Below, piece by piece: positions 34,426 to 41,742 of a stretch of 64,000 nucleotides of DNA (the stretch's first letter is position 1; the number at the start of each line of letters is the position of its first letter). The position numbers and the translations under genes are program-made. The notes below the pieces were generated by a model that was given only the letters and a program-made list of their open reading frames with translations, had not been told where the DNA came from and did not search any database. The DNA lies in contig NZ_JADBEJ010000005.1 in NCBI RefSeq assembly GCF_014873915.1, positions 3,100,001 through 3,164,000 on the forward strand, in the 5' to 3' direction. The stretch comes from Amycolatopsis roodepoortensis (GTDB lineage Bacteria > Actinomycetota > Actinomycetes > Mycobacteriales > Pseudonocardiaceae).

Positions 34426-35682
34426 GTGGCCAGCAACGATGCACCTCCAGGGACGCCCACCGAGTGGTGGCGCGTCGACACCGCGACGCTGCATGCCCGC
34501 AAACAAGAACTCGAAATCCTCAAGCGCCGGGCGGATGCCGAGCAGAATGCGATCCTGGCGGAAATCAATTCCCGTGGGGTGCGTGGGTGTAGTGGTCATT
34601 CGACGTTGGCGGCGCTGATTTTCGAGGACTTCCTGGTGACCGACAAGGAAGCCAGTGCCCGCGCCGACCGCGTCCTCGCTCTGCATCCCGGCCCGGCTAT
34701 CGGCGGAGACCCCGAACCACCCCTGGCACCGTTGACCGCCCAGGCCGCCGCCGAGGGCGCGATCGGCGGTGGCCAGATCGACGCGATCATCCGCACCCTC
34801 GCCCGCATCCCCTCCACCGTGCCCGAGGACGACGTGCGGGCCGGAGAGGCGATCCTGGTCGAGCTGGCGCGTCGGGCGGGACCGCGGCAGATCGCCCGCG
34901 CCGGACGCCGCCTGCTCGACGAACTCGACCCCGACGGCAAAGAACCCCGCAACGAAGACCCGAAAGACACCCGCCCGGAGTTGCGGTTCGTCAAACACCG
35001 CGACGGCACCCTCGGTTTGAAGGGCACCCTCGACCTCGAAACCTACGCCCGCCTGAAATCCGACCTGGACCCCATGGCCAAGCCTCATAAGGTCATCGAC
35101 GGAGTCCGGGACTCCCGCACCCAAGACGAACGCTACGGCGACGCTTTCACCGACTACGTGCGATTGAAGACCACCAGCCGCAACCTCCCCGGCCAAGCAG
35201 GCGAAGCCACCCACATCCTCGTCACCATGTCCTACGACGACCTGATCAACGACCTCGGCGAAGCGCACCTGGACCTGGTCGGGCCGATCAGCGCCACCGA
35301 CGCCCGCATCCTCGCCTGCGACGCCCGGGTGCGCCCGGGTGTCCTCGGCACCGCGGGCGAACCGCTGGACATCGGCCGGTCGAAACGCACCGTGTCCCTG
35401 GCGCAGAAATACGCGTTGACGATCCGCGATGGCGGCTGCGCGTTTCCCGGCTGCGATATGCCTGTGCCGCGCTGCACCGCCCATCACATCGTTTTCTGGC
35501 GCCACCACGGCGAAACAAAGATCGACAACCTCGTCCTGCTCTGCACCAAACACCACCGGCTCATCCACCACAGCGAATGGAAAGTCCAGATCGCCCAAGA
35601 CGGACTCCCCGAATTCACCCCGCCCGCCTACCTCGACCCCACCGGGAGGCCGAGACGCAACACCATGCACCTCAGAACATAG
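34426..35682 (+). CDS. DUF222/13E12-repeat protein with HNH nuclease domain
   Basis: A 418-aa member of the actinobacterial 13E12 family. Residues about 20-300 are the DUF222 helical region (LKRRADAEQNAILAEINSRG, ARADRVLALHP). The C-terminal HNH motif is complete: CAFPGCDMP with its CxxC, CTAHHIVFWRHHGE with the catalytic His, and LLCTKHHRLIHH. Such genes occur in many near-identical copies in Mycobacterium and Amycolatopsis genomes and may be mobile, though their function is unsettled. The start is GTG 34426; an ATG 11 bp upstream is in another frame. The flanking DNA carries repeats on both sides, consistent with a self-spreading unit. Confidence 0.9.
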   Translation: MASNDAPPGTPTEWWRVDTATLHARKQELEILKRRADAEQNAILAEINSRGVRGCSGHSTLAALIFEDFLVTDKEASARADRVLALHPGPAIGGDPEPPLAPLTAQAAAEGAIGGGQIDAIIRTLARIPSTVPEDDVRAGEAILVELARRAGPRQIARAGRRLLDELDPDGKEPRNEDPKDTRPELRFVKHRDGTLGLKGTLDLETYARLKSDLDPMAKPHKVIDGVRDSRTQDERYGDAFTDYVRLKTTSRNLPGQAGEATHILVTMSYDDLINDLGEAHLDLVGPISATDARILACDARVRPGVLGTAGEPLDIGRSKRTVSLAQKYALTIRDGGCAFPGCDMPVPRCTAHHIVFWRHHGETKIDNLVLLCTKHHRLIHHSEWKVQIAQDGLPEFTPPAYLDPTGRPRRNTMHLRT

Positions 35683-35689
35683 GCCGAAC

Positions 35690-36167
35690 CTTGAAACCTC
35701 CGAAACCGAGGCGACCCGGCAACGCCGGGCCGCGACATCGGCCTGCGCGGCTTCGACGTCGGACCACGTGGCTCCGTCTCACTCCGTCTCGTGACCGCAG
35801 CCTTCCCGAATCCCTGTCCTCCGGGACCGACCGCTGGAACCCGATGCCGTCCAGAACCGCCCCGCGGGCCAACGACCGGAGACGCCCCCTCCGTAACCGT
35901 CGCCCACCAGAACCCCTCCAGAACCCCTGCCCTCCAAAACCCCGCCGTCCGCCAGGACCGACCGCCGGAGACCCTCCTCCGTAACCAACGCCATCCAGCA
36001 CCGACCACCGGAACCCAGCCGCCCCGGAACCCCTCGTCGGAACCACTCGAAGGCCGCGATTCTGGAATGGTGGCGGTTCCGGTGTTTGGCCCCGGAGGGC
36101 GGGGATTCTGACGGAGCCACAACCTCCCACCCCCCAAACCGCAGCGGCATCGAGGGACGCCCCGACC
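35690..36167. repeat. C-rich degenerate repeats after the HNH gene
   Basis: Gene-free interval of 485 bp between the HNH stop and the monooxygenase stop. It is strongly strand-biased for C and contains repeated pieces such as GGACCGACCG (near 35820 and 35960) and CTCCGTAACC (near 35900 and 35976), with several variants of CAGAACCCC between. It reads as a decayed minisatellite. Open frames on either strand have the low-complexity Pro/Arg composition expected of such DNA and I do not accept them as genes. Confidence 0.65.
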
Positions 36168-37364
36168 TCATCGGCTCCGGATCTCGGCCCCACCCTTCAG
36201 ATTCGTCACCAGCGCGGTCGACTTGCCCGTGACGGCGGCCGCGAGCGGCCGTTCGAGCCCGGGAAGGTGCGCCACGTGAAGGAAGAACCGGCGCGCCTGG
36301 AGCAGGAAGCGGTTCGCGGGAAGGAACCATCGCGCGCCGCGGCGGGCGACCTGTTGCTTTTCGGTCACCACCGGGCGGACCAGTTCTTCGTACGCCGCGA
36401 GCGCGGTCTCGATCGAGGGTGACCGGGTGAGCTGTTCGGCCAGTACGAACGCGCCCGCGATCCCCAGCGAAGCGCCTTGGCCGGCGAGAAGGGAGACGGC
36501 GTAACAGGAATCGCCGACGAGCACGACCCGGCCACGGCTCCATGACGGCATCTCGATCTGCGCGACCTGGTCGTAGTACACCTCGCCGGAGGGCGGACAC
36601 AGAGCGAGTGCTTGCGGCACTGCCCAACCGAGCGAGCCGTAGGTCGCGCGCAGGGCCGCTCGCGCGTCGTCCGGCAGGGCCGGATCGGTGGTGCGGTGCA
36701 CGGCGAACGCCGCGAGCTTGCCGTCGCGAAGACCGTAGAAACCCATCTGCATCCCGATCGTGTCGGTCAGGCAGAACCGCTCCCCCACCCGCGCACGGAT
36801 CTCCTCATCCTCGAAAACGAAGGCCGCCGTATGAAACCCGAGATGACGCAAATACCGGCTCTCCTCGCCGAAGACCAGCCGGCGCACGGTCGAATGGATC
36901 CCGTCGGCCCCGACCAGCAGATCGGCTTCGAGCGTCTCGCCGTCCGCCGACGTGACCCGCACCCGGTCGCCGAGGTCCTCGACTCCCGTGACCCCGGCAC
37001 CGAACCGGACGTCCACTGTGGACGGAAGACCGGCGCGCAGGACGCGTTCCAGATCGGGCCGCATGATGCTGCAGAGCCTGCCGCCCACCGATTTGGCGAA
37101 CTGGACGTAGTCGATGGACGCGCGGCGGCGGCCGCGCTCGTCCAGCAGGCTCGCCTCGTCCACCTGGTACGCCACGTCTTCGACCTGAGGCAGCAGGCCC
37201 ATCTCCTCGACGGCGTCGAAGCCGGGGCCGAAGAAGTCGATCATGTAGCCCTGCTCCCGTGGCCCCGAGGCGCGCTCCAGCACCACGACCTCGACGCCCA
37301 GTGTCGCGAGCCGATGCGCCAGCGCGAGCCCGGTGATCCCGGCACCGCAAATCGCCACCTTCAT
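36168..37364 (-). CDS. FAD-dependent monooxygenase (PHBH/UbiH fold)
   Basis: A 398-aa flavoprotein hydroxylase. It begins with the Rossmann motif GAGITGLALAHRLATLG (residues 7-23), has the DG motif LLVGADGIHSTVRRLVFG near 145-165 and the GD motif GRVVLVGDSCYAVSLLAGQGASLGI near 275-299; all three FAD/NADPH motifs are intact. The usual Asp-Ala of GDA is Asp-Ser here, a common variant. It has no signal. The start follows GGGAGG. A TetR regulator gene lies 19 bp upstream on the same strand, so the pair forms an operon. Typical substrates are aromatic or polyketide compounds, including tetracycline-like and rifamycin-like drugs. Confidence 0.9.
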   Translation of the reverse strand: MKVAICGAGITGLALAHRLATLGVEVVVLERASGPREQGYMIDFFGPGFDAVEEMGLLPQVEDVAYQVDEASLLDERGRRRASIDYVQFAKSVGGRLCSIMRPDLERVLRAGLPSTVDVRFGAGVTGVEDLGDRVRVTSADGETLEADLLVGADGIHSTVRRLVFGEESRYLRHLGFHTAAFVFEDEEIRARVGERFCLTDTIGMQMGFYGLRDGKLAAFAVHRTTDPALPDDARAALRATYGSLGWAVPQALALCPPSGEVYYDQVAQIEMPSWSRGRVVLVGDSCYAVSLLAGQGASLGIAGAFVLAEQLTRSPSIETALAAYEELVRPVVTEKQQVARRGARWFLPANRFLLQARRFFLHVAHLPGLERPLAAAVTGKSTALVTNLKGGAEIRSR

Positions 37365-37383
37365 GGCGGTCCTCCCTTTCGGT

Positions 37384-37944
37384 TCAGTCGACCAGCCGGC
37401 GCAGGACGGCCGGAGAGACGTCGCCCGACTCCGGCCCGAGCGCCCGATGCAGCAGAAGCCCGTCCACCGCCGCGAAAAGGACCGCGGCCGTGTCCTCGGC
37501 GTCGGCCACCCCACGCTGCGCCAGCCAGCCGCCGAGCCGGGTGCGCAGGTCGGCGAGCAGCTCGCGGATGCCTTGGCGCAGGGTGTCGTCGCGGGTCGCG
37601 GCGAGATAGGACTCGGCGAACAGCAACGACATCGGGTCGGTGCCGGAGTACCCGCCGACCGACGCCAGCAGCGCGTCCACCGCGTCCGCGGGCGTTTCGA
37701 CGGTTTCCAGTGCCGGCTCGAACGCCAGGGCGACCTCGCGCATGGCCCCCAGCACGGCCTCGATCAGCAAGGCCTGCAACGAAGGGAAGTGATAGTGCAC
37801 GACGCTCGGCGTGACACCCGCGCGTTCGGCCAGGATCCGGGTGCTGACCGCGGACCAGCCGAGCTCGGGCACGAGGGCCACGGCCGCTTCGAGCAACCGC
37901 CGCCGCACGAGCTGACCGCGCGCCGCGGCCGGGGATCCTGCCAC
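37384..37944 (-). CDS. TetR-family regulator of the monooxygenase
   Basis: A 186-aa TetR protein. The N-terminal helix-turn-helix is TRILAERAGVTPSVVHYHFPSLQALLIEAV (about 34-63), with the VHYHF signature; the rest is a variable ligand-binding helical domain. The start is GTG 37944 with AGGAG 8 nt upstream; an ATG eight bases earlier is in another frame. It is co-transcribed with the monooxygenase and most likely represses this operon until an aromatic ligand binds. The operator was not found by eye. Confidence 0.92.
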   Translation of the reverse strand: MAGSPAAARGQLVRRRLLEAAVALVPELGWSAVSTRILAERAGVTPSVVHYHFPSLQALLIEAVLGAMREVALAFEPALETVETPADAVDALLASVGGYSGTDPMSLLFAESYLAATRDDTLRQGIRELLADLRTRLGGWLAQRGVADAEDTAAVLFAAVDGLLLHRALGPESGDVSPAVLRRLVD

Positions 37945-38025
37945 CGGTTCATCTCCTAGGGCGTTCGTCCTGTACGACTGCCCTGATCGTATGCCCGGAT
38001 CCGGCCGCGGCGCAAACCCCGGTGG

Positions 38026-38724
38026 TCAGAGCGCCTTGAGAAGCTCCACCACGCGGTCCGCGGTCGCGACGCTGGACTGCGGGTTCTGCCCGGTGACGAG
38101 GTTTCCGTCGACGACGACCTCGCTCGACCAGGCGGCCGCCGGAGTGACGATCGCGCCCTGCTCCCGAAGCCGGGTCTCGACGAAGAAGGGGCTCTTGTCG
38201 CCAAGCCCGCCCTGTCGTTCTTCTTCGTCGCTGAACGACGTCATGGAGCGGCCGGCGAAGGTGAACGAGCCGTCTTCGCCGCGCGCGCTGAGCAAGGCGG
38301 CGAGTCCGTGGCAGAGGGCGGCGATGATCTTGCCGTGCGCATCGGCGTCGTTCAGGAGGGCACCGAGCTCACTGTCGCCCACCAGGTCGGTCATCGGACC
38401 GTGCCCACCCGGCAGGTAGAAGGCGTCGTAGGCGTCGGCCGAGACGTCGGAAAGCTTGAGCGGCGCCGAAAGATCGAGTCCCTCGAGGTATTCCGCGAAC
38501 TTCGCGCCCTCGGCGGGGTCGACGCCGCCGCGTTCGTCGAGGCTGATGGGATCGACGGTCGGCCGGAGCCCGGACGGCGTCGCGATCTCGACCTGGTGCC
38601 CCGCCGCGGCGAGCACCCGATGCGATTCGGCGACCTCTTCGGCCCAGAACCCGGTCGGGTGGTCGGTGCCGTCGGTGAGCCGCACGTGGTCGGCGGCCGA
38701 GACGATCATGAGGATCCGCGCCAT
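38026..38724 (-). CDS. DJ-1/PfpI-superfamily protein, Hsp31-like
   Basis: A 232-aa single-domain protein. The nucleophile cysteine sits in the elbow ALCHG (near residue 137), preceded by YLPGGHGPMTDL, and followed by a helix with an acidic and histidine partner as in Hsp31/YedU-type chaperones and glyoxalases. Likely reactions are glyoxalase III activity or deglycation-type aldehyde repair; the family is broad and substrates cannot be told apart by eye. It is divergent from a LysR gene, and the palindrome in between suggests LysR control of both. The start ATG follows GAAAGGA. Confidence 0.9.
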   Translation of the reverse strand: MARILMIVSAADHVRLTDGTDHPTGFWAEEVAESHRVLAAAGHQVEIATPSGLRPTVDPISLDERGGVDPAEGAKFAEYLEGLDLSAPLKLSDVSADAYDAFYLPGGHGPMTDLVGDSELGALLNDADAHGKIIAALCHGLAALLSARGEDGSFTFAGRSMTSFSDEEERQGGLGDKSPFFVETRLREQGAIVTPAAAWSSEVVVDGNLVTGQNPQSSVATADRVVELLKAL

Positions 38725-38815
38725 GACTGTTCCTTTCGTTTCTCCGGGGCGGTGTGCCCCACTGCCGGCTTCAACGAGGTCTTCGCCGCGCGTACTCCGG
38801 GAAGCCCGCTACTAT

Positions 38816-38833
38816 CCATAAGATTTCTTATGG
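38816..38833. promoter_or_regulatory. perfect palindrome between divergent PfpI and LysR genes
   Basis: CCATAAGATTTCTTATGG: perfect 8-bp arms around TT. It has the A-T-rich, dyad form and 2-bp centre of an operator and overlaps the last bases before the LysR ribosome binding site. A LysR-type T-N11-A site is contained in its flanks only weakly, so the binding protein is inferred to be the adjacent LysR from position. Confidence 0.65.
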
Positions 38834-38845
38834 AAGGTGACTCGC

Positions 38846-39748
38846 ATGCCCAACTTGGATCGGCTGGCGACCTTCCTGGCCATCTACCGTCAGGGCTCGC
38901 TCTCCGCGGCCGCCGCGGAACTCGGCCTGACCCAGCCCGCCGTCACCGGGCAGCTGCTCAAGCTCGAGGAGGAGCTCGGCGAGCAGCTGTTCGTCCGGTC
39001 GCGTCAGGGCGCGGCGCCGACCGCCCGCGCGGCCGAACTCGCCGCCAGGATCGGCACCCGCATCGACGAACTCCGAGGCGCGCTGACGGCCGGCGACGAC
39101 GACGTCCAGTACCGCGAAACGGTGGCGCTGGGCGGCGCGAGCGACGGCATGGCGACGCGGTTCCTGCCCGCGCTCGCCCCGCTGACCGAACGCGGGCTGC
39201 GCGTCACCGTCACCCTCGGGCTCGCCGACGAGCTCCTGTCCGCGCTCGAAGCCGCGCGCCTGGACCTCGTCGTCTCCTCGGTCCGCCCACGGCAGCGCGG
39301 TATCACCGCGATCCCGCTGATCGACGAGGAATTCGTCCTCGTCGCCGCCCCGGCCCTCGCGCGGAGCGTCGATTCCGCACTGCTCGAGACCGACCCGGTA
39401 CCCGCGCTGGCGCATCTGCCGCTGATCTCGTACGCCGACGATCTGCCGATCATCCGCCGCTACTGGCGCAGTGAATTCGGGCGGCGGCCACCGAACCGCG
39501 TCGCGATGGTCGTCCCCGACCTGCGCGCGATCCTCGCCGTCGTCGTCGCGGGCGCCGGGGTGAGTGTGCTGCCGCGCTACATCGCCGCGGCCGCACTCGA
39601 AGCGGGCTCTGTGTCGATCGTGCACACGCCGGTGGTGCCGCCGCTGAACACGATCTATCTCGCGCACCGGTCGGGGACGGCGCGGCCCGTGGTGACCCTC
39701 ATCCGCGACAGGCTGCTGGAACGCGCCCGCGCCTGGGGTTCGCTCTGA
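38846..39748 (+). CDS. LysR-family transcriptional regulator
   Basis: A 300-aa LTTR. The N-terminal helix-turn-helix (LDRLATFLAIYRQGSLSAAAAELGLTQPAVTGQLLKLEEELG, spanning residues 3-43, of which SLSAAAAELGLTQPAVT is the recognition part) is complete and followed by a linker helix and a periplasmic-binding-protein-like effector domain. I start at ATG 38846 because GGAAGG lies 8 nt ahead; a GTG nine bases upstream lacks a site. Divergent transcription from the DJ-1/PfpI gene suggests it controls that gene, as is common for the family. Effector unknown. Confidence 0.92.
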   Translation: MPNLDRLATFLAIYRQGSLSAAAAELGLTQPAVTGQLLKLEEELGEQLFVRSRQGAAPTARAAELAARIGTRIDELRGALTAGDDDVQYRETVALGGASDGMATRFLPALAPLTERGLRVTVTLGLADELLSALEAARLDLVVSSVRPRQRGITAIPLIDEEFVLVAAPALARSVDSALLETDPVPALAHLPLISYADDLPIIRRYWRSEFGRRPPNRVAMVVPDLRAILAVVVAGAGVSVLPRYIAAAALEAGSVSIVHTPVVPPLNTIYLAHRSGTARPVVTLIRDRLLERARAWGSL

Positions 39749-39833
39749 TCTTCCCGATGCGGCAAAAATGACCTCTTTTCGCGGCGGGATCGTCGCGAGG
39801 CTGGCTCCTCCGAACCCGTTTCTTGGAGGACCC

Positions 39834-40022
39834 ATGGTCTCGAAACCCCGCCTCGCACTGGGAATGCTCATTTTGGCCGCTTTGGCGGGCGGGCTGCTCG
39901 CGTTGCTCATCTCGCTCGACGTCGGCGCCTTCTGGGCCAAGACCCTGCCGCTCGTCTTCCTGGCGGGCGGGGCGGCGTTCGCCCAATCCCTCGGCCTGTT
40001 CAACAAGGCACCGAAGGATTAA
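39834..40022 (+). CDS. small two-helix membrane protein
   Basis: A 62-aa protein with two hydrophobic helices (LALGMLILAALAGGLLALLI and LPLVFLAGGAAFAQSLGL) and a short basic tail. The start ATG 39834 has TTGGAGGA 7 nt ahead; the frame is open 22 codons further upstream but without a site. Family unknown. Transcribed in the same direction as the LysR gene, 85 bp behind it. Confidence 0.65.
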   Translation: MVSKPRLALGMLILAALAGGLLALLISLDVGAFWAKTLPLVFLAGGAAFAQSLGLFNKAPKD

Positions 40023-40073
40023 GGGCCGGTCCCCGCACCCGCCGTTAGCGTGCCGCCCGTGACCGAGCTGGGG

Positions 40074-40329
40074 TCATCGACCTCGTCATCGGCTGCGGGC
40101 TGGGGCTGGCGCCGATGGGCGCTTGGGCTGCTGGCACGCCATCGGCAAGCGAGGCGAGATCTTCACCTTGTACGAACAGGGATTCGTGCACACCAAGGCG
40201 TTCGGCGGCGATTTCGGCTGCCTCGTCGAACTCACCGACGGCCGGAAGATCCTCATCAACGGGTTCACCGAAGGCGCCGCTTTACTGGCCCGCAACATCT
40301 TCGAGGCCGTCGGACGGCGTCCCGGCTGA
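40074..40329 (+). pseudogene. decayed remnant of a membrane-anchored cytoplasmic-domain protein
   Basis: The last 60 codons (about 40150-40329) encode a coherent domain fragment, GEIFTLYEQGFVHTKAFGGDFG then LTDGRKILINGF, like the end of proteins with a beta-rich domain of the DUF6585 type. The first part, GVIDLVIGCGLGLAPMGAWAA, is in a different frame. So a gene appears to have been broken by at least one frameshift and internal deletion. No convincing start or ribosome binding site exists. Family resemblance is weak and by memory only. Confidence 0.35.
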
Positions 40330-40337
40330 GCGCCGAG

Positions 40338-41294
40338 TCAGACGCGCTGTGGCGCGAAAGTCCGCCGGTAGTCCTGCGGGGCAACGCCGACGACCTTGTG
40401 GAAATGGTGCCGCAGCAAGGCTCCCGAGCCGAAGCCGCAGCGGCGCGCGACCTCGTCGATGCTCATCGTCGTCTCCTCCAGCAGCGACCGCGCGTGCAGG
40501 ACCCGTTGCGTCGAAAGCCATCGGTGTGGCGTGGTGCCCGTCTCCGCGACGAACTTGCGAGCGAAGGTGCGTTCGGACATCCGCGCCCGGCGGGCGAGAT
40601 CGGCGACCGGATGTTCGTGCGCGATGTTCTCGAGCATCCAGGTGAGCACCGGCTGAAGGCTGTCCCCGGTGCACTCCGGGATCGGCACCTCGACGAACTG
40701 GCGCTGCCCGCCTTCCCGTTGCGGCGGCACCACCATGCGACGGGCGATCACGGTGGCCGCGGCGGAGCCGAGTTCGCGCCGGATCAGATGCAGGCACGCG
40801 TCGATGCCGGCGGCCGTGCCCGCGCTGGTGACGATGTCGCCGTCATCGACGAACAGCACGTCCGGATCCAACCGCGCCTGTGGGAACCGCTTCCGGAACG
40901 CCGCGCTGTGGCGCCAATGGTTCGTGCACCGCCGCCCGTCGAGCAAGCCGGCGGCGCCCAGTACGAACGCGCCGGTACAGACCGAAAGCAGCGTGGCGCC
41001 GCGCTCCGAAGCCGCCCGGAGCGCGTCGAGTACCGCGGGCGGATATTCGTCGCGGACGTCGCAGGCGGGGACGACGACCAGATCCGCGTCCTCCGTCGCT
41101 TCGAGACCGTGTTCCGGGGTCACTTTGACGCCGTGCCCGAGGCTGAGCGGTTCTCCGGCACGCTCCCCGCACACGCGGAAGTCGAGTAGTGGCACTCCGT
41201 CGTCGGTGCGGTCGTAGCCGAACACCTCGCAGACGACACCGAACTCGAAGGCGGCGAAATCGTCCAGCAGCACCACGGCGACGCTTTTCAGCAT
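40338..41294 (-). CDS. GlxA-type AraC regulator with DJ-1/PfpI domain
   Basis: A 318-aa regulator. Residues 1-190 are a DJ-1/PfpI-like domain, with the position of the nucleophile occupied in LLSVCTGAFVLGAAGLLDG by a real cysteine, and the C-terminal 110 residues contain two helix-turn-helix motifs (PVADLARRARMSERTFARKF and IDEVARRCGFGSGALLRHHFHKVVG). The family controls amine, nitrile and glycine-betaine metabolism in other bacteria. I start at ATG 41294; the frame is open to 41327. No strong ribosome binding site. It is divergent from a 47-aa membrane peptide and 450 bp from a betaine-type transporter, so a role in osmolyte control is attractive but unproven. Confidence 0.88.
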   Translation of the reverse strand: MLKSVAVVLLDDFAAFEFGVVCEVFGYDRTDDGVPLLDFRVCGERAGEPLSLGHGVKVTPEHGLEATEDADLVVVPACDVRDEYPPAVLDALRAASERGATLLSVCTGAFVLGAAGLLDGRRCTNHWRHSAAFRKRFPQARLDPDVLFVDDGDIVTSAGTAAGIDACLHLIRRELGSAAATVIARRMVVPPQREGGQRQFVEVPIPECTGDSLQPVLTWMLENIAHEHPVADLARRARMSERTFARKFVAETGTTPHRWLSTQRVLHARSLLEETTMSIDEVARRCGFGSGALLRHHFHKVVGVAPQDYRRTFAPQRV

Positions 41295-41337
41295 GACCGG
41301 AGCATAGCTGGCAGGATTTTGCCGCACAACGACAGAA

Positions 41338-41353
41338 CTGCCACTTCTGGCAG
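41338..41353. promoter_or_regulatory. inverted repeat in the GlxA-regulator divergent region
   Basis: CTGCCA-CTTC-TGGCAG at 41338-41353, 28 bp before the 47-aa gene. TGGCAGGAT occurs again at 41309-41317. It is a plausible operator for the divergent AraC-type regulator. Confidence 0.4.
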
Positions 41354-41380
41354 GATGTCGAGTGGCGCAAACTTACTGCC

Positions 41381-41524
41381 ATGACCGCAATCATCGTCAC
41401 CCTCGCCCTGATCGCCCTCGTCACCTACCTCTTGAACCGCAACCACAAGCGGCAAGGACGCCCGGATGTCGCAGGTGGCGACCCGCTCGGTCGCCCCTTC
41501 TGGAGGGGTGGAGCCACGATCTGA
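41381..41524 (+). CDS. 47-aa single-helix membrane peptide
   Basis: A short gene encoding one N-terminal transmembrane helix (IIVTLALIALVTYLL) and a polar, basic tail ending GGATI. It is divergent from the GlxA-type regulator with 86 bp in between and an inverted repeat placed upstream. Codon use is GC-rich at third positions as expected for a real gene. A hairpin, GACACC...GGTGTC, lies right behind the stop and could be the terminator. Function unknown. Confidence 0.5.
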   Translation: MTAIIVTLALIALVTYLLNRNHKRQGRPDVAGGDPLGRPFWRGGATI

Positions 41525-41742
41525 GGACACCAGGCCGCGAAGCCCGGTGTCACGAGCGCCACGTTCCCCGCCGAGACCGCCGACCGGACCCGCATCCGCC
41601 GAGGTCAAGCCCGCAATCACAGCTTTAAACCACTTCGCCCGTATTTTCTGCCGGTTACCAGTTTTCTGGTTAGGGTGCAGTGGTGCAAACGGGTTAACAT
41701 CGGGCGGAAGGAGCGCGCGCCGCAGTCGGCGCGTCACTGAAC

